In this document: positions 51,061 through 62,806 of the stretch, piece after piece | Layout of the letters: each line of letters opens with the position of its first letter | Position numbering within the stretch: the stretch's first letter is position 1 | Assembly: GCF_008831285.2 (NCBI RefSeq) | Contig: NC_045138.2 | Location: 33,908,769 to 33,972,768 of the forward strand | Source: Nymphaea colorata | Taxonomy: Eukaryota; Streptophyta; Magnoliopsida; Nymphaeales; Nymphaeaceae | DNA: 64,000 nucleotides | Direction of reading: 5' to 3' | The notes under the pieces: generated by a model | Told to the model about the DNA's origin: nothing | The model's database searches: none | What the model saw: the letters and a program-made list of their open reading frames with translations, nothing else | Program-made: the position numbers and the translations under genes

Positions 51061-51874
51061 AACGGGTCCTAACATTCATTGGTTTGAGAAAGGATATGTT
51101 GATCCTAAGATATTGCACCAAATAAAGAAAGCCTCTATCTGTGAGCGAGAGGAGTTTTTAATCTCACCATTGGAAAAGCCAAAAATCCTACTCCATAGTC
51201 CAAGGCTGTGTTGGGGCCTAGTGCAGATCTAATTTATCATCAACCTGCTCACCCCATTGGCACATAAATAAAGGCATTTGTGTTGTGTACACTTTAGTTT
51301 GTGAACTTCATTTCTATAATTTTGTACGAACTACAACGTTTAGATCCAATTCCAGCAAACCTGCTTCATCAAATCCTTTTGGGGTTTGAGTATGAAACTT
51401 TGCATCTCATGACTGCACACGAACGAGATTGGTCAATCAATTAATATCATGTTGGAAGGTTTAGGAATGAAGGAACGATTTAATGATCTTGCTTTCGAGA
51501 CATTGAAACCATATTGAAAAATATTTCAAAACCAAGTCTGTCTGTGCGAACCTAAATCTAGAAATTTGGATTTAGATTCAGGACTAAAAAGATCCGCCCA
51601 TATAGGTTCGTTTTTGGGTGCCTATCCTTTTCAAATATTCTCAATGGCTTTTGAAGAACCGTCGACTCCCAGGATCATTTACATATACCTACCCATAGTT
51701 TGCCAATTTTTATTTGACTACTGGTTTACATGATCATTTCTTGAAAGGGAAAATATAGATTGAGCAAAACGAAAATGATAAAAGGCATCGCTTTGAAGAA
51801 GGAGATTGGAAAAGTAAGACCGTATGTGGATGTAGAGAGACCTTTTATATAATTTCAAATCATATCGCCTCATT

Positions 51875-51989
51875 TTTGCAAAAATCTACCAGCTCGAGTC
51901 CTGGAAAACTTTTATTCCCTTGCCTTCATCAGAGTCTGATACGGGCCTAAATTCGGGCCAAAGGCAAACTGTCGAACCAACTACCCAAG
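51875..51989. repeat. 115-bp direct repeat, left copy
   Basis: Nearly identical to 52921-53035 (about two differences by eye), starting TTTGCAAAAATCTACC. It could be an internal duplication or the edges of a repeated element. Confidence 0.85.
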
Positions 51990-52920
51990 TGGGTCAATCT
52001 GGACTCGTGAAGGCTATGAGTGAGTTCGTCATGGTGTTTGGACCGTTTGACGAGGTTAATGATCAGCTTGGAGTTATTCCAGTGGACGGAGCAACAACGG
52101 CCAAGTTCAAGGAATTAAAGAATGAACCTCAAGGCGGTCAAGAGCCATTACTAGGACTCACCCTACTAGAATAGTCTAAACCCTTATTGAGTCTAAATCC
52201 GAGGTCAAACAACGTAGCCTAGACCGAACCTAGGCAGATTGGGTGGAGCCTGCCCAAGCTCAACCATGCGCCCATGAGGAAAATGTATCCCCCAAGATCC
52301 ATGGGTTCTCACTCTAGACTTGAGACGAGTAGCGTCTCACTTTTCTACTTCATTTGTTTTAGTAATTGATTTGATTCATGAGTGAACCGGTTCAATCCAT
52401 CTGTGAACCGAGTCACCCTAGCTAGTACTTAAGCTTTCTGTACTTTGGATTTGATATGCAATTATGGAATAGAATTCTCATTTGTGAGATTTGTCTCTCT
52501 CTCCTCTCGTGTTCTTCTCTCACCCCTCTCACGGGTCACCCTTCTCCCACTGTGGTCGTCTTCCTCAACCGTGCCTCCTCTCTCCCACGGTGGTACCCTT
52601 TCCCCCCTCACGCGTCCCCTACCTTGAGACGCCTTCACCATCTTCTCCCTTGCCTCGTAAGTTCTCTCTTTTATCTAGTCATCTTCTTTGTGGCGTCCTC
52701 TATTCCCTTGTCAACCCCTTGGTGAAGATCCGGCGACTGTAATAGCACCATCTCATCTCCAAACCGAAGGTTATCTCTCCCATTTTGGCTCGTTTTTTTG
52801 TCTCCCAGCATCCTCTCCGAATTAAGGATCACGGCTTAAGAATAGCGGCAAGCTCCGGCGTGCGCGGCCTCCGATCGGTCCACGAAGAACCCCATGGCAA
52901 CAACCATTGATTATGGTGCC

Positions 52921-53035
52921 TTTGCAAAAATCTACCAGCTCGAGTCCTGGAAAACTTTTATTCCCTTGCCTTCATCAGAGTCTGATACGGGCCTAAATTC
53001 GGGCCAAAGGCAAACTGCCGAACCAACTACTCAAG
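52921..53035. repeat. 115-bp direct repeat, right copy
   Basis: Partner of 51875-51989, same orientation, period 1046. Confidence 0.85.
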
Positions 53036-54699
53036 CAAACACCCGTAGGTTGTGAGGCTGGTCTCATACCGGAAAAGTTGAAAAAGAAAGGGAAACCATC
53101 TTCCTCGGCATCGACTCCAAAAGCATCAAAACGAGAAGGTTAGTACCGAAGACCTTGAGAGTTTGTTAGCAACATGTTGGGTTGATTTAGCGTTGTGTTC
53201 GGCTCAAGATTGAGATCTGTCCCTCGGTGCAATCCCCGAGAGTCCGACCTCTCTCCGTTGGGTGAAAACAGCCTTAAAGCTTCTCTTACGCGTCTCAAGA
53301 GCCTCTAGACTCTTGCGGTTCTTTCCCTCCGAGTTTGGAAGGAGATTCATGGTGAAAAGTCTCAAGAATCCATTCGATGAATCTCGGCTCTAGTAAGCTC
53401 AGTCTGTGTTATTCCAGCAAGGGAAAGTGCAACAAAAAATACATATCCGGGCATGATTTCAAGAAGAAAAGCATTCAGTAAGTAAGCATCGCCCAAGCAA
53501 AGGAGTCATGATTGCAAGGTTTGGCGTAATTTCGGCCATCAAAAATGGAGTTGTAGGCCTCGGCCTGAAATTAATTGGAATTCCGATGGTCGCACGGTCA
53601 GCATTTAGACGAAGTCCAGCATGGACCAGATTGCCCCTCAAACCCGAAAAGGCACAAGGGGTAAATTGGACTTTGATCGAAGGAGCGCACTAGGGTTTCC
53701 AGTCCCTAGCCACCAGTGCAAGCTCGCACATTCCTTGGCCGCCGGTCATTTTTTGGTAAGTTCAATCATTTCCTTCTTCGGTTTCATCACATCACAGCCC
53801 CTCGTCCACCCACCTAGAGTCAACCTTCCTAATCCTCTGAGCTCGCCAGCCACCTAAGTCCGATCTTATTCCTACAATTGAGGAAGAAGATGATCCCGCA
53901 TCCCATTTGCATATTCTTTTTTAGTGTCAACCCTAACTCGTAATTCCTATTTCAAAATAGCCACACCCTTGACCACGTGTCACACATCTGGTCCACGCCA
54001 AGCTCAGCACGTGCGATCCCTCCTCCTACAATCCCACGTAATCTCTCTATCGCTCCCTCTTTGTAATCCTTCCTTAACTGCAGCCCCTTGCTATCCTCCA
54101 CGTGTCATATTCCTAGAGAAGAAGAAGATTTCGGCTAGGCCACTTACCAATTTGGCGCCCATTCCTCGTGTTCATCCCTTTTAGATCTTTGGCACTTGGC
54201 CTTTTCTCACCCCCTTCATTTTACCAATTAGGATCTCGCCAGCCTTCATCCAATTAGGCAACTCCTAAACGCGGACCCCACCGCGCCGTGTTATCCCATT
54301 TTGGCAATCCCATCCCCATGAGCTTCCTTTCCTTTCCTTCCCATTTAGAAAGTAGCCACTACGGTCCAAGGCAGCTAGTTCCCTCGTGGCCAAGTGTCCC
54401 GGACCTACCTGAAACGGCTAGACCTAAGCCGCACCCACCTTCCACACTTACCTTCTTATTCGGGTCTTTGACTTAGCTTAAGTCAACCCCAACCACATCC
54501 ACGCCTAGACCTATACTTAGTCAACCTACACTCGACCTAGCCTACCCATCCCTACCTTGACCCACCTATAGCTAGGTCTGCTCGAGCTCTGGACTGAGCT
54601 CATGCCCGTAGCTAGGTTCACCTAGGTTCTAGACCGAACCCTTCGCTGCAACCAAAACTTCCTCATCTGCAGCGGGATCAGTTCAACGGTAGAACCCAT

Positions 54700-54924
54700 C
54701 TTCCGACAAAATTTCGGGAGGTGATGACAATTGAGTAAAAGGAAAAGTTTTCTCTTTTAATCTGCATCCACGATTTATCCCTTATCCGATATTCTCTCAA
54801 TTGGTAAGGAATCTTAAGTCACTATGCATTTACCTGAATTTCGTCAACGACAGTTTGGCATTCCTCATTTATGTGATGGCACTTGTGATTTGAAGTCGAT
54901 TGAACAAGGCATTTTACTGAAATT
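54700..54924 (+). pseudogene. Histone H2A stump (copy A)
   Basis: The last codons of H2A (S-D-K-I-S-G-G-D-D-N and stop, ending at 54734), followed by its 3'UTR and flank, match 63559-63855. Only the tail remains; the histone fold and promoter are gone, replaced by the insert ending at 54699. The single amino-acid change in the tail (Arg to Gly) and scattered UTR changes show it is not extremely recent. Confidence 0.88.
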
Positions 54925-55002
54925 CTTCTATTTGGGGAGAAAAAATGTGCCACCAAACTTGGTTTGGATTTGCATGAATCGACCCATATGTGTCAGTATG
55001 TA

Positions 55003-55311
55003 TCAGGTTAATTCAACTTTTTTTTTTTCTTTAATGCCATCTGCTTTTTGAAATTTCGAATTGCTGTAAAGTAACCTCTGTCTGTTTCGGAGTCCAGACA
55101 ATCCAAATAAATCGGCTGCCTCCAAGTTGAGATGGCCCATGAGGTCTGTTCCTTCACAAAACAATTCACACCATGCCTGCTCACCAACAGGATTTGTCGC
55201 GGCAGTATCCTTTATCTCATACGTCCCTTCCAAAATCCAACCATGGTCAGCCTGGCTTCCCTTCAGAAGGAAGCGGAATAAACAAATAACTAAACATTTC
55301 CCCTGGGACAT
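55003..55311 (-). other. Unrecognised ORF downstream of TPS copy B
   Basis: Counterpart of 32803-33105: a 102-codon frame beginning MSQGKCLVICLFRFLLKG with the same GTYEIKD and CELFCEGTDLMGHL blocks. Differences are confined to a few residues, mostly at the C-terminal end. Family not recognised; it could be an exon or gene fragment carried along in the duplication. Confidence 0.35.
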
Positions 55312-56008
55312 GCATCAGTTCCTAGCATGAGAAAACGACTCCCGTACTCGAGAAATCTTTGTTACATAGGCCCCCGCTTTGTTTATTTTCTAAAAAGTTC
55401 CAGACCAAGAAGTGCTATGTATGTCATTATCTATTAACCTCCAGATCAGCTAGATTAGAGGGGGCTGATAGCTGTATCCTTCTTTTTTCACTACAAGGAC
55501 AGACTCGTTTTCTGAGTCTACCATATAAGCCGCGGAATGGGCATCTTTCAGATTTTTTTTCCTTTCATACTCTACAAATCAAACTAGAGAACTCGTAAAA
55601 AAATCATGTTCTAATTATAAGTCTGCCAAGATTTTCAAAGAAAACCCATCTTATATATCAACCCTTTCATTTTTATCAATCTTGTAACAAGTATATCTTA
55701 ACAATGGCGATGAAGAACAACATTAATATTGCTAGCAATTGTCTCGCATTATGAAAACATGCACGGGACGGAAGCATGTTTTAAGCTAGCACCATGACCA
55801 ATAGAGAAGTTTCTATTTTATTTTATTTTATTTTACTTAAGAAACATGCCCAAGCTACAGATAGATCAAAGAGTTACTAGCCGGCCAACAGATTTGCAAA
55901 TCCCCGGGCACGAGATGATAACGCAAGCAAGCAGACACTAGGACACAGCCTTGAACAAGCCGGTAGTCCAGTTCAACAGCATATATAGATTACGAAGACG
56001 AGGGTTTT

Positions 56009-59000
56009 TCAAATAGGAATGGGGTGCACCAAGAGAGAGGCGATGTGCTCCTTGGTCTTCCCATCCGAAACCCCGAATCCATCTCCATCCTTGTAGAAGA
56101 AGTGGGTGGCTCGTGCAAGGTTTACAGAGGCATCTATCAGGGCTCTGGGCACGTCGGTTGCCACAGCACATTCCTTGTTTAGCTTCTTCCACGCCTGGTT
56201 CAGCAAGCTGTTGATGTGCTCACGGGCCGCCTCCTCCTCCACGCCCTTCTCGTTCATGTGGCAGTGCAGCGCCGGTTGAACGTCCCCGCGTTCTAGCTCC
56301 GACTTCATATGTAAAGCGGCCACCAATAGATAACATTCATTTAATTAGTTGGGCTTCCATAAAATGAGTACTAATGCATTTGACATATACGTACATATCC
56401 AACTTCAACGACGACGTTGGTAAAAACCCACCTTCAATAACATACTACCGGCATTCAAGAAATCTTCACCAACATGTACCCTTAACAACTACATCCGTTT
56501 CCCCATGCATCGGTGAATCTATTTTTTTTTGTAGTGCGGTGTGCATGTGTATGCTTCAATACGTGTATGTGTTGTGGGTGTAAGTGCGCGCATGCTTTTG
56601 CATAGATGAACCGGATTAGAGAAAGAAGGGCGCATACTGGTCCGGTTCCCACATCATTAGTCAGCCTGTGAATGACTGATGCCCAATAGATAATCCTACT
56701 CTTCTGCCTCATCATGTTGATTATTTCCTTCGTCAGTTGTATGTCCAACGCCAAATATGTCATCAGCAAGGCGGGGACTAACCCAAGCGATGCCCATGCG
56801 TTGTTCATGTGCTCTTCAAGCGTTGGCTTGTGTCCCTCGTGATACCACTTTGCTTCCACCAATTTTGATTTGCACATCACTATCCACTATAGAACAAAGA
56901 TCACGATCCAACCATGTAAGTTAATTGATCGATCTGGATGAACCAACATATTATAATCCTATATATATAAGATCAGAAGAAGATTAAAAAAATTGCTTCA
57001 AATTTTGATGCTGGGTTAGTTTACTGCTGCTCTGCAAAGGTTTCGAGTACTTGAAATCTCATTTCGAAAAGAAGGCCAAGCTAGGTTGTTGAAACAAATT
57101 ACGGAGCTAGCAAATGATCAGTTGTAAACATCAGAAAGTATATAATCAATTACCTCATCTTTCAGAATTTCTGTGGCATCCAACCCATGCTTCTTCAAGG
57201 CCAAGTAGGCAATTTCATTGATGAAATTGAAGACAGCTAAGTAGCATAGTTTCATGAAATGTGGGAGTTCCCCCAATACCTTTAAGTCCCACCTGAAATG
57301 GTGTACCAAAATTTTAGTAGCTTTTCCATAGTGAAGATCAGAATAGTCAAGAACCATACCCAGAGAAAACAGAGCAATTCCAAAGTGCTATGTTTTCCAT
57401 TCCACGGGTTATCACGGATTAGATAAGCACTCTTAACTCCTGTAAATGGATCCGGATTTTAGATCCTAAAATAGTGACAGTATTAGGTCATGACCAGATT
57501 TGGGGTCCATGTGATTAGGGCCCATTTGATAACAATAGCTAGTTGTTATTGTAAAAATTGAGACAAATTCATTAAACATTGCATATTCTGTTTATCTATT
57601 TTAATTTTGGAGGCAAGTTCATGGAAAAATAGCAACTTGTTACAATTGCTAAACATGCCCTTAGAAGTTGTTTGGAACCAGTAACAATTTTTTATTGTCT
57701 AGTGAGATTGCTTGAAAAATTTGAGTAGGTTCATGAAACCATGTAACATAACTTGCTAGTGCTTTATGAAACCATGTAACATAACTTGCTAGTGCTTTAT
57801 GAAACCATGTAACATAACTTGCTAGTGCTTTATGAATTTATTCTAAATTTTAGGTCAAAATCACTGGATAGAAATAATCTGTTATTAGTACCAAATAACT
57901 CCTTAAGGATACATCCAAATACATCTCCGAAAAAAATATATATATGTATTAGGCCTGCAACATTACCAACAAAAGCAAAATATTTTTTTTCATTGAAAAA
58001 ATTCAGATCTTTAGGAGATTTTTGGTCAATTTTCTCATCCACCAATTGTTAGAATCCGAGTGTCAATTGGATCTCCTTTGTCATTAATATTGTGAACATG
58101 GAAATATTGGTGGTACCAAAAAAAGTATAACTAAGGGATACTAATGCATACTCATAAAAAAAAAATTACAAGTAAACAAACACAGTAAACATAAAATCGC
58201 AACAGAACTGAAGTATGACACGTTGCGCCTCTCCAATTATGTCGGCATGATGATTTCTCCCCAGCGATGCTACCAACCCGGAAAATATGTGTCTACGTGA
58301 GGATCAGAATTCAGAAACGAGAGAAATTAGGCTCAGATTGCGCCCTTCTTTCTTTTTTCTCTATTTTTTTTTTTATTTTTTATTTATATGCTGGGAAGGA
58401 AGGAAGATGATTCTTAATGCTTAACCATGTCAACGGATTGGTTTCATATATATTTTATTATATTTTATTTTTAAAATATTTATATATTCAAATTAAAAAA
58501 AGATTCTAAATTTTATAAAGTAAAATTCATACCATATCTGAATTCAAAATCCAAATTCATAATTTAAATTCAATCTGAGTCTGAATCTTAACTTAACTGA
58601 ACCTAACCCGTATCGTAGACATTGATTATAGGATTTTTTTGTGTTAGATCTTAATTAAATGTAAATATGAATCCTAATCCAATAAAATGTCATTTCTTAT
58701 TTAAATGTTAAAATTTTGTCCATGTCTTAATTTTTTTTTTTTTCTGATGGTTGGGTCACATCAGTCATCCCCAATCTCGTGAATATTTGCGGATGTTGGG
58801 GACACATATAACGACGTTGGCTTCCCCCCGCCCCCCAACTGTCGATCTCCTTAGATTGGTACTCATGCTGATCACATTGCAACTAATATCCAAACCCTAC
58901 AATTTCGAATGTGTACAATAATATCAGTTTGTGTTGGTAAAATACAACCATTTAAAAGCTTTGCATCATATCTAATTATCTCAATGTCCATTAAGTGTTA

Positions 59001-60889
59001 AAATTCCCTCATAACCATGCTCAATCATGTGTGCAATGACGTTTGCACTCTCATGAAAACTAAGTAGAAAGCTGCATATAATATAACAACATTGACAGCA
59101 CAGGGCTGCTGCAATAGTTGTGCCTGTTGTTGTTTTTCAATGGTTCGAGAGACCTCCCTCCCAGCAGGCGTAAGAACATTGGCTGACACATTCCCCGAGG
59201 TAAAAAGGTCGTAGCCTACCTACCAACAAGGCGAACAATCGTGTTCCATGCATTTTTACATATGACAAAAAAAATTTGGAGAAGGGAACAAAAACGAAAA
59301 GCAGGTACCTTTCAGATGCCTTTGTGAGGAGCTCGACTTCATCAATGGATGCATATAGATCATAGACGTCATCAAGAACAGAGAGCAGAGCGACAAGCTT
59401 GCCCAGTACTTTGCGGGAGTCTGAGTGCTGCGGCTCGGGGCAGGTCGTCACTCCCCACAGGTAGCTCTCCGCTAACCTGTCCCTTGCAAAGCTCAGCTTC
59501 TCATCAAGCTCCAGTTCTCTCCACCACCTGAAACAGAAATTTAACAACTCGCCGTCGATCACTTGCAAAAAGAACTTGAAACGAATTGCTATATGATCCG
59601 TCTCATAATGAATAAAAAATCTGACAACCGAGCAGGAAATCATAGCTAGAAGGAGGAAAAAAGAGAAGAAAACAGAGTACCTTGCTAGCTCTTTGAGCTC
59701 TTTGTGGTAGATTGTCTGCAGAATGTTGAAATCCAGTTTTGCAAGCTCAAGCAGAGCAAGGTTCTTCTCTTCCTCCTCCTCGTATGCGTCTATGCTGGAC
59801 CTGACCTCGAGTCTTTCTGCTCTCCAGTGCAGAGGAAGATCCAGGGCACGCTCTACTTCCCTTTTCAGCCCCTCGTCAATACTGATGTCCTTCCCGCCAA
59901 CAGCTGCCTTGAGATGCAGAGCTGAGAAGGACTTCGCCTCATCCAAGTTATCCTCCCCATCAAAACCCAGGTATGAAGCTTCATACAGACTGAGCAACCC
60001 TTTTACATCCGCCGCTAAGCTCAACTTAAAATTGCCTTCCTTGTCTTTGAAGCTGTTAAATATATCTTTTTCCCAACAACCCGAAAAGGAAAAAAATTGA
60101 ACATTAAGCAAACTTTTTACCCTGTCTTTTGCGTATTCAGAAAAAACAAGTTTCACTTTTTTCTTGTTAAGCACAGTCCAAAACCTATCAAATAAAGATC
60201 TTATTAATGCCCTCATTTGACGGTTTTCCTTCTTTTTTAGAATTATAAACAAATCAAAACAAACATATAACAACCGCCAACCTGAGGAAACATTGAAGCC
60301 ATACTGCCTCAGCAGTCGAAATCTCAGAGCAGTTTCGTGCAGATCTTTCTGCGTCTGATTGCCATGAACATCACACAGATGCTGCAGCGCTGCTTTGATT
60401 TCCTTCTCAAAGTGGTATCCAACACCAAGGCGTCGTATCGAGTCAATGTTCTTCAATAGTCCTGAGGGATCTTGGGTTTCCGTTGGTTCAAGCAACGACT
60501 TGACCTCACTCTTCAGTTGCTCTCTTCTATCTCCATGTTGCTCCTCCTGCATGCACAAAACAAACATCAGCTCTATTTATATTTCGTAAAATCGATCCTT
60601 TGATCTTGAACATTGAAAAGAACGCTGGAGAAATCGTCGGCTCAAGTAGGCAGACGTGAATTCAATATCATATCGTGTTGCAAAGTATGCTGACATCATG
60701 TTCATATGGCATCGATTGATCTCATCTGATCGCGTTTTATGGATCATGTATGCACATATAATCAAGCTTAAGAAACAGAACAGAACAGAAGCTCACTGAG
60801 AAGGCACTGGAGATCGATTGGATGGAGGTGTGATCCCAAACGGTGGGGTGGTAGTTCGCGCTACGACGGGTCACCGCCTCAGAAGCCAT
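56009..60889 (-). CDS. Class I terpene synthase (copy B, intact)
   Basis: Seven exons on the minus strand: 60889-60797, 60546-60282, 60065-59681, 59527-59309, 57292-57154, 56886-56638 and 56302-56009. All are GT-AG with continuous frame, giving 547 residues. RRx8W is at Arg8-Arg9...Trp18, RDR at 263-265, DDVYD (DDxxD, Mg2+ and diphosphate binding) at 300-304, and the NSE/DTE motif NDVGTGPSE at 444-452. The C-terminus is HPIPI. The enzyme ionises a prenyl diphosphate (GPP or FPP) to make a cyclic or linear terpene. There is no plastid transit peptide before RRx8W, so a cytosolic enzyme is likely; subfamily TPS-a or TPS-b and the product cannot be told. It is divergent from H2A, with 1.9 kb between start codons. 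Introns 2 and 3 are multiples of three and free of stops. Confidence 0.9.
57733..57831. repeat. Three-copy 33-bp tandem repeat in TPS-B intron 4
   Basis: Three essentially perfect units beginning ATGAAACCATGTAACATAAC. They are absent from the matching intron of copy A, so they arose after the duplication. Confidence 0.92.
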
Positions 60890-60979
60890 TGATGAGTACT
60901 ATCGAAGCAACCACAATGGGACGGCCAGATGTCGTCTAGTGTTTGCAGTGGGTGATGATGGCGTTAAGACTTAGGCGCC

Positions 60980-60987
60980 TATATATA
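60980..60987 (-). promoter_or_regulatory. TATA box of TPS copy B
   Basis: TATATATA on the minus strand, about 90 bases upstream of the start codon at 60889. Copy A has a substitution here. Confidence 0.55.
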
Positions 60988-62686
60988 GCCATCTTCGCAA
61001 TAACCGCAAACACCACCACCGACGACAAACACAAAGCCACTGCTTCCGAGTTGCGATCTAACATTCAGCACCAGTATGTCAAAATGGGGTCAATAATGGA
61101 AGCCGTTGTTGCTAAAAAGCACCATGTCCGTACGTGTTTCGCGTGGGATCTCGGAAAAAATGTCAAATCGAACCACATTATATGGGTCAGATATATATAA
61201 TGAGAAAAATCAAATTATAATTGAAGAACAGATTGGATTCCGATTTGGTTTTAGATATGTATGTGATTCGATAATGGTAGCACATTTAGTGGATTCTGAT
61301 TTGCTTCCCAAGCTCGATCAGTCCGCGTCCACACAAGAGCGAGAGTTGTAGACTGAGCTTAGTACAGAAAAAATTTGATCCCATCACTTGTTTCAATATA
61401 TACTGAAAACCAGTCCAACAGTGTGTATTAACAATTGACTGCCTGGTGCATTATAAATGTTCTTAAATCACCCCATATGTTGTTCAGCAATTAGTTGGAA
61501 GTTCACTGAAATGATCTCAGGCGTCCGCAGCATGCACATTATATATATAGACCAGATAAAGTCGTTGGCTTGAGCACCGTTTCTTAAAAATCCAAATGTC
61601 TAGTATTATTTCAAAAGTTAAAGTATGTGTTTTCATACTTTTAAGAGTCAAATGGACGTGATCCATGCACGAATTGCAAGTGGGCCGTCTAAATGCTGTA
61701 GATAAATGAAGTGAGTGGATTAACAAGTTTGTTTTGTTTAACAGACTACATGTGTCACCTTCTTGCCTCAGCTTTTGTACTTCATTTACATGTTGAGAGG
61801 TGATTAGAAGGGGTACTTGAGTTATTTACATGCATATATTATGATTCATCCATATCGAAACCAAATCATGTCCACTTAACGTTTATATTAATCAATAACT
61901 GTATTATTATGATTATTTCGCATGTTCGATTGTCACTCCATGCCAATATCTACTCCTCCTCATGAACAAAAAGACTTTGTGAACCGACATCACTCATAAA
62001 TTCAGTCCTTGTGGTGGGGTTGAGTAGTTGCCCCCCAGTCATCTGACGTAGTTGGTTGAACCACTTGTCGAACGTTAGTTCAATTGTGTAGAAGCCTTGG
62101 AGCAAGGGTATTAAGCAACAATGTATGTTTTTTTGACGAAGGTGCAAAATCATCGCATAGCAAGTGAGGATATTAATTACAAATTCTAGTATTGCTTATC
62201 CTAGGTCATTATCAAGTGGGTGAATATAAAACGAATGATAGAATTAGTTGCAATTTATAAACGACATATGCTGATCTCAATTCCATCCAAGACTAGATCT
62301 TCGTTGCTCGAAAGCTAGCGAGGTTCGTTTCCAAACCAGAGCTGCCCTAGACTGAGCTGAGTAAAGAAAACAAAATTCAGACACTAATCCAAGAGTGTCT
62401 GCTAGCTAAATGAGCAAGCAATCACTTGTCTTGTCTTGAGAAATGATAAGAGATGTATTGTCTGTTAAATTTTTATTGAGCGTGTGTTCCCTTGCCCCCA
62501 ATCTGAGATGATTAAATGCAGAAAGACTTTTGTTTGGGAAAGTCGCTCCTTCACTGCAAGCAGGACTTGTCCGATCATGTCCTCAGATGATAATTCCGTA
62601 AAATTATTGAGGACCACTTTCGCAATTTCTTATAAGGACAAATCGAGACCGTCGAGAGGGGGATTCAAATGGACGGCTGCGATGAC
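60988..62686. other. Divergent intergenic region between TPS-B and H2A
   Basis: No coding frame is supported. It matches the copy A flanks at 38660-39369 and 50179-51060, which are split there by the copia pair. A word family around GACTGAGCT and GTAAAG appears twice here (about 61340 and 62345). Confidence 0.6.
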
Positions 62687-62694
62687 GATCCGCA
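62687..62694 (+). promoter_or_regulatory. Possible histone octamer element
   Basis: GATCCGCA differs at one base from GATCCGCG, the reverse form of the plant histone octamer CGCGGATC that drives S-phase expression. It lies 45 bases before a TATA-like site. One mismatch makes this tentative. Confidence 0.35.
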
Positions 62695-62731
62695 CCTGAG
62701 CGGTTAGTCACTTCCCCAGAGACTTCCGAGC

Positions 62732-62739
62732 ATAAAATA
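62732..62739 (+). promoter_or_regulatory. TATA-like box of H2A
   Basis: ATAAAATA lies 75 bases upstream of the ATG at 62807, consistent with the short leaders of histone genes. Confidence 0.5.
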
Positions 62740-62806
62740 CGAAAAGCAGAGCATGAATCCAACAGTCTCGTGACTCCTCCTCTCTCTTGCCGTGGAGAAG
62801 GAAGCA

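Larger units (their letters stand above)
51061..54699. mobile_element. Unclassified insert replacing the copy A H2A, probably transposon-derived
   Basis: This 3.6 kb has no counterpart in copy B and sits where the H2A promoter and most of its coding region should be. It is less AT-rich than its flanks, holds a 115-bp direct repeat 1046 bases apart, and includes CT-rich leader-like sequence (52480-52740). Short frames (for example 51920-52174) show no motif I recognise. It may be remains of an LTR element or of more than one insertion; termini were not found. Confidence 0.4.
32719..54932. repeat. Copy A of the terpene synthase/H2A tandem duplication
   Basis: Homologous parts, in order: 32719-38660 (with 54925-61000), about 38760-39369 (with about 61020-61935), 50179-51060 (with about 61935-62520) and 54700-54924 (with 63559-63855). 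Identity is high enough to align by eye throughout. The 22 kb length, against 8.9 kb for copy B, comes from a nested copia pair (39370-50173) and an unclassified insert (about 51060-54699) that replaced most of H2A. Confidence 0.88.

Noticed and set aside
52445-52742. Three overlapping plus-strand frames rich in Ser, Pro and Leu
   Set aside because: They come from a CT-rich leader-like stretch open in all three frames, which is a composition effect.
59137-60567. A single uninterrupted 476-codon terpene synthase frame
   Set aside because: It reads through introns 2 and 3 and ends inside intron 4. Family alignment and good splice sites show three exons; the intron openness is reported as a finding instead.
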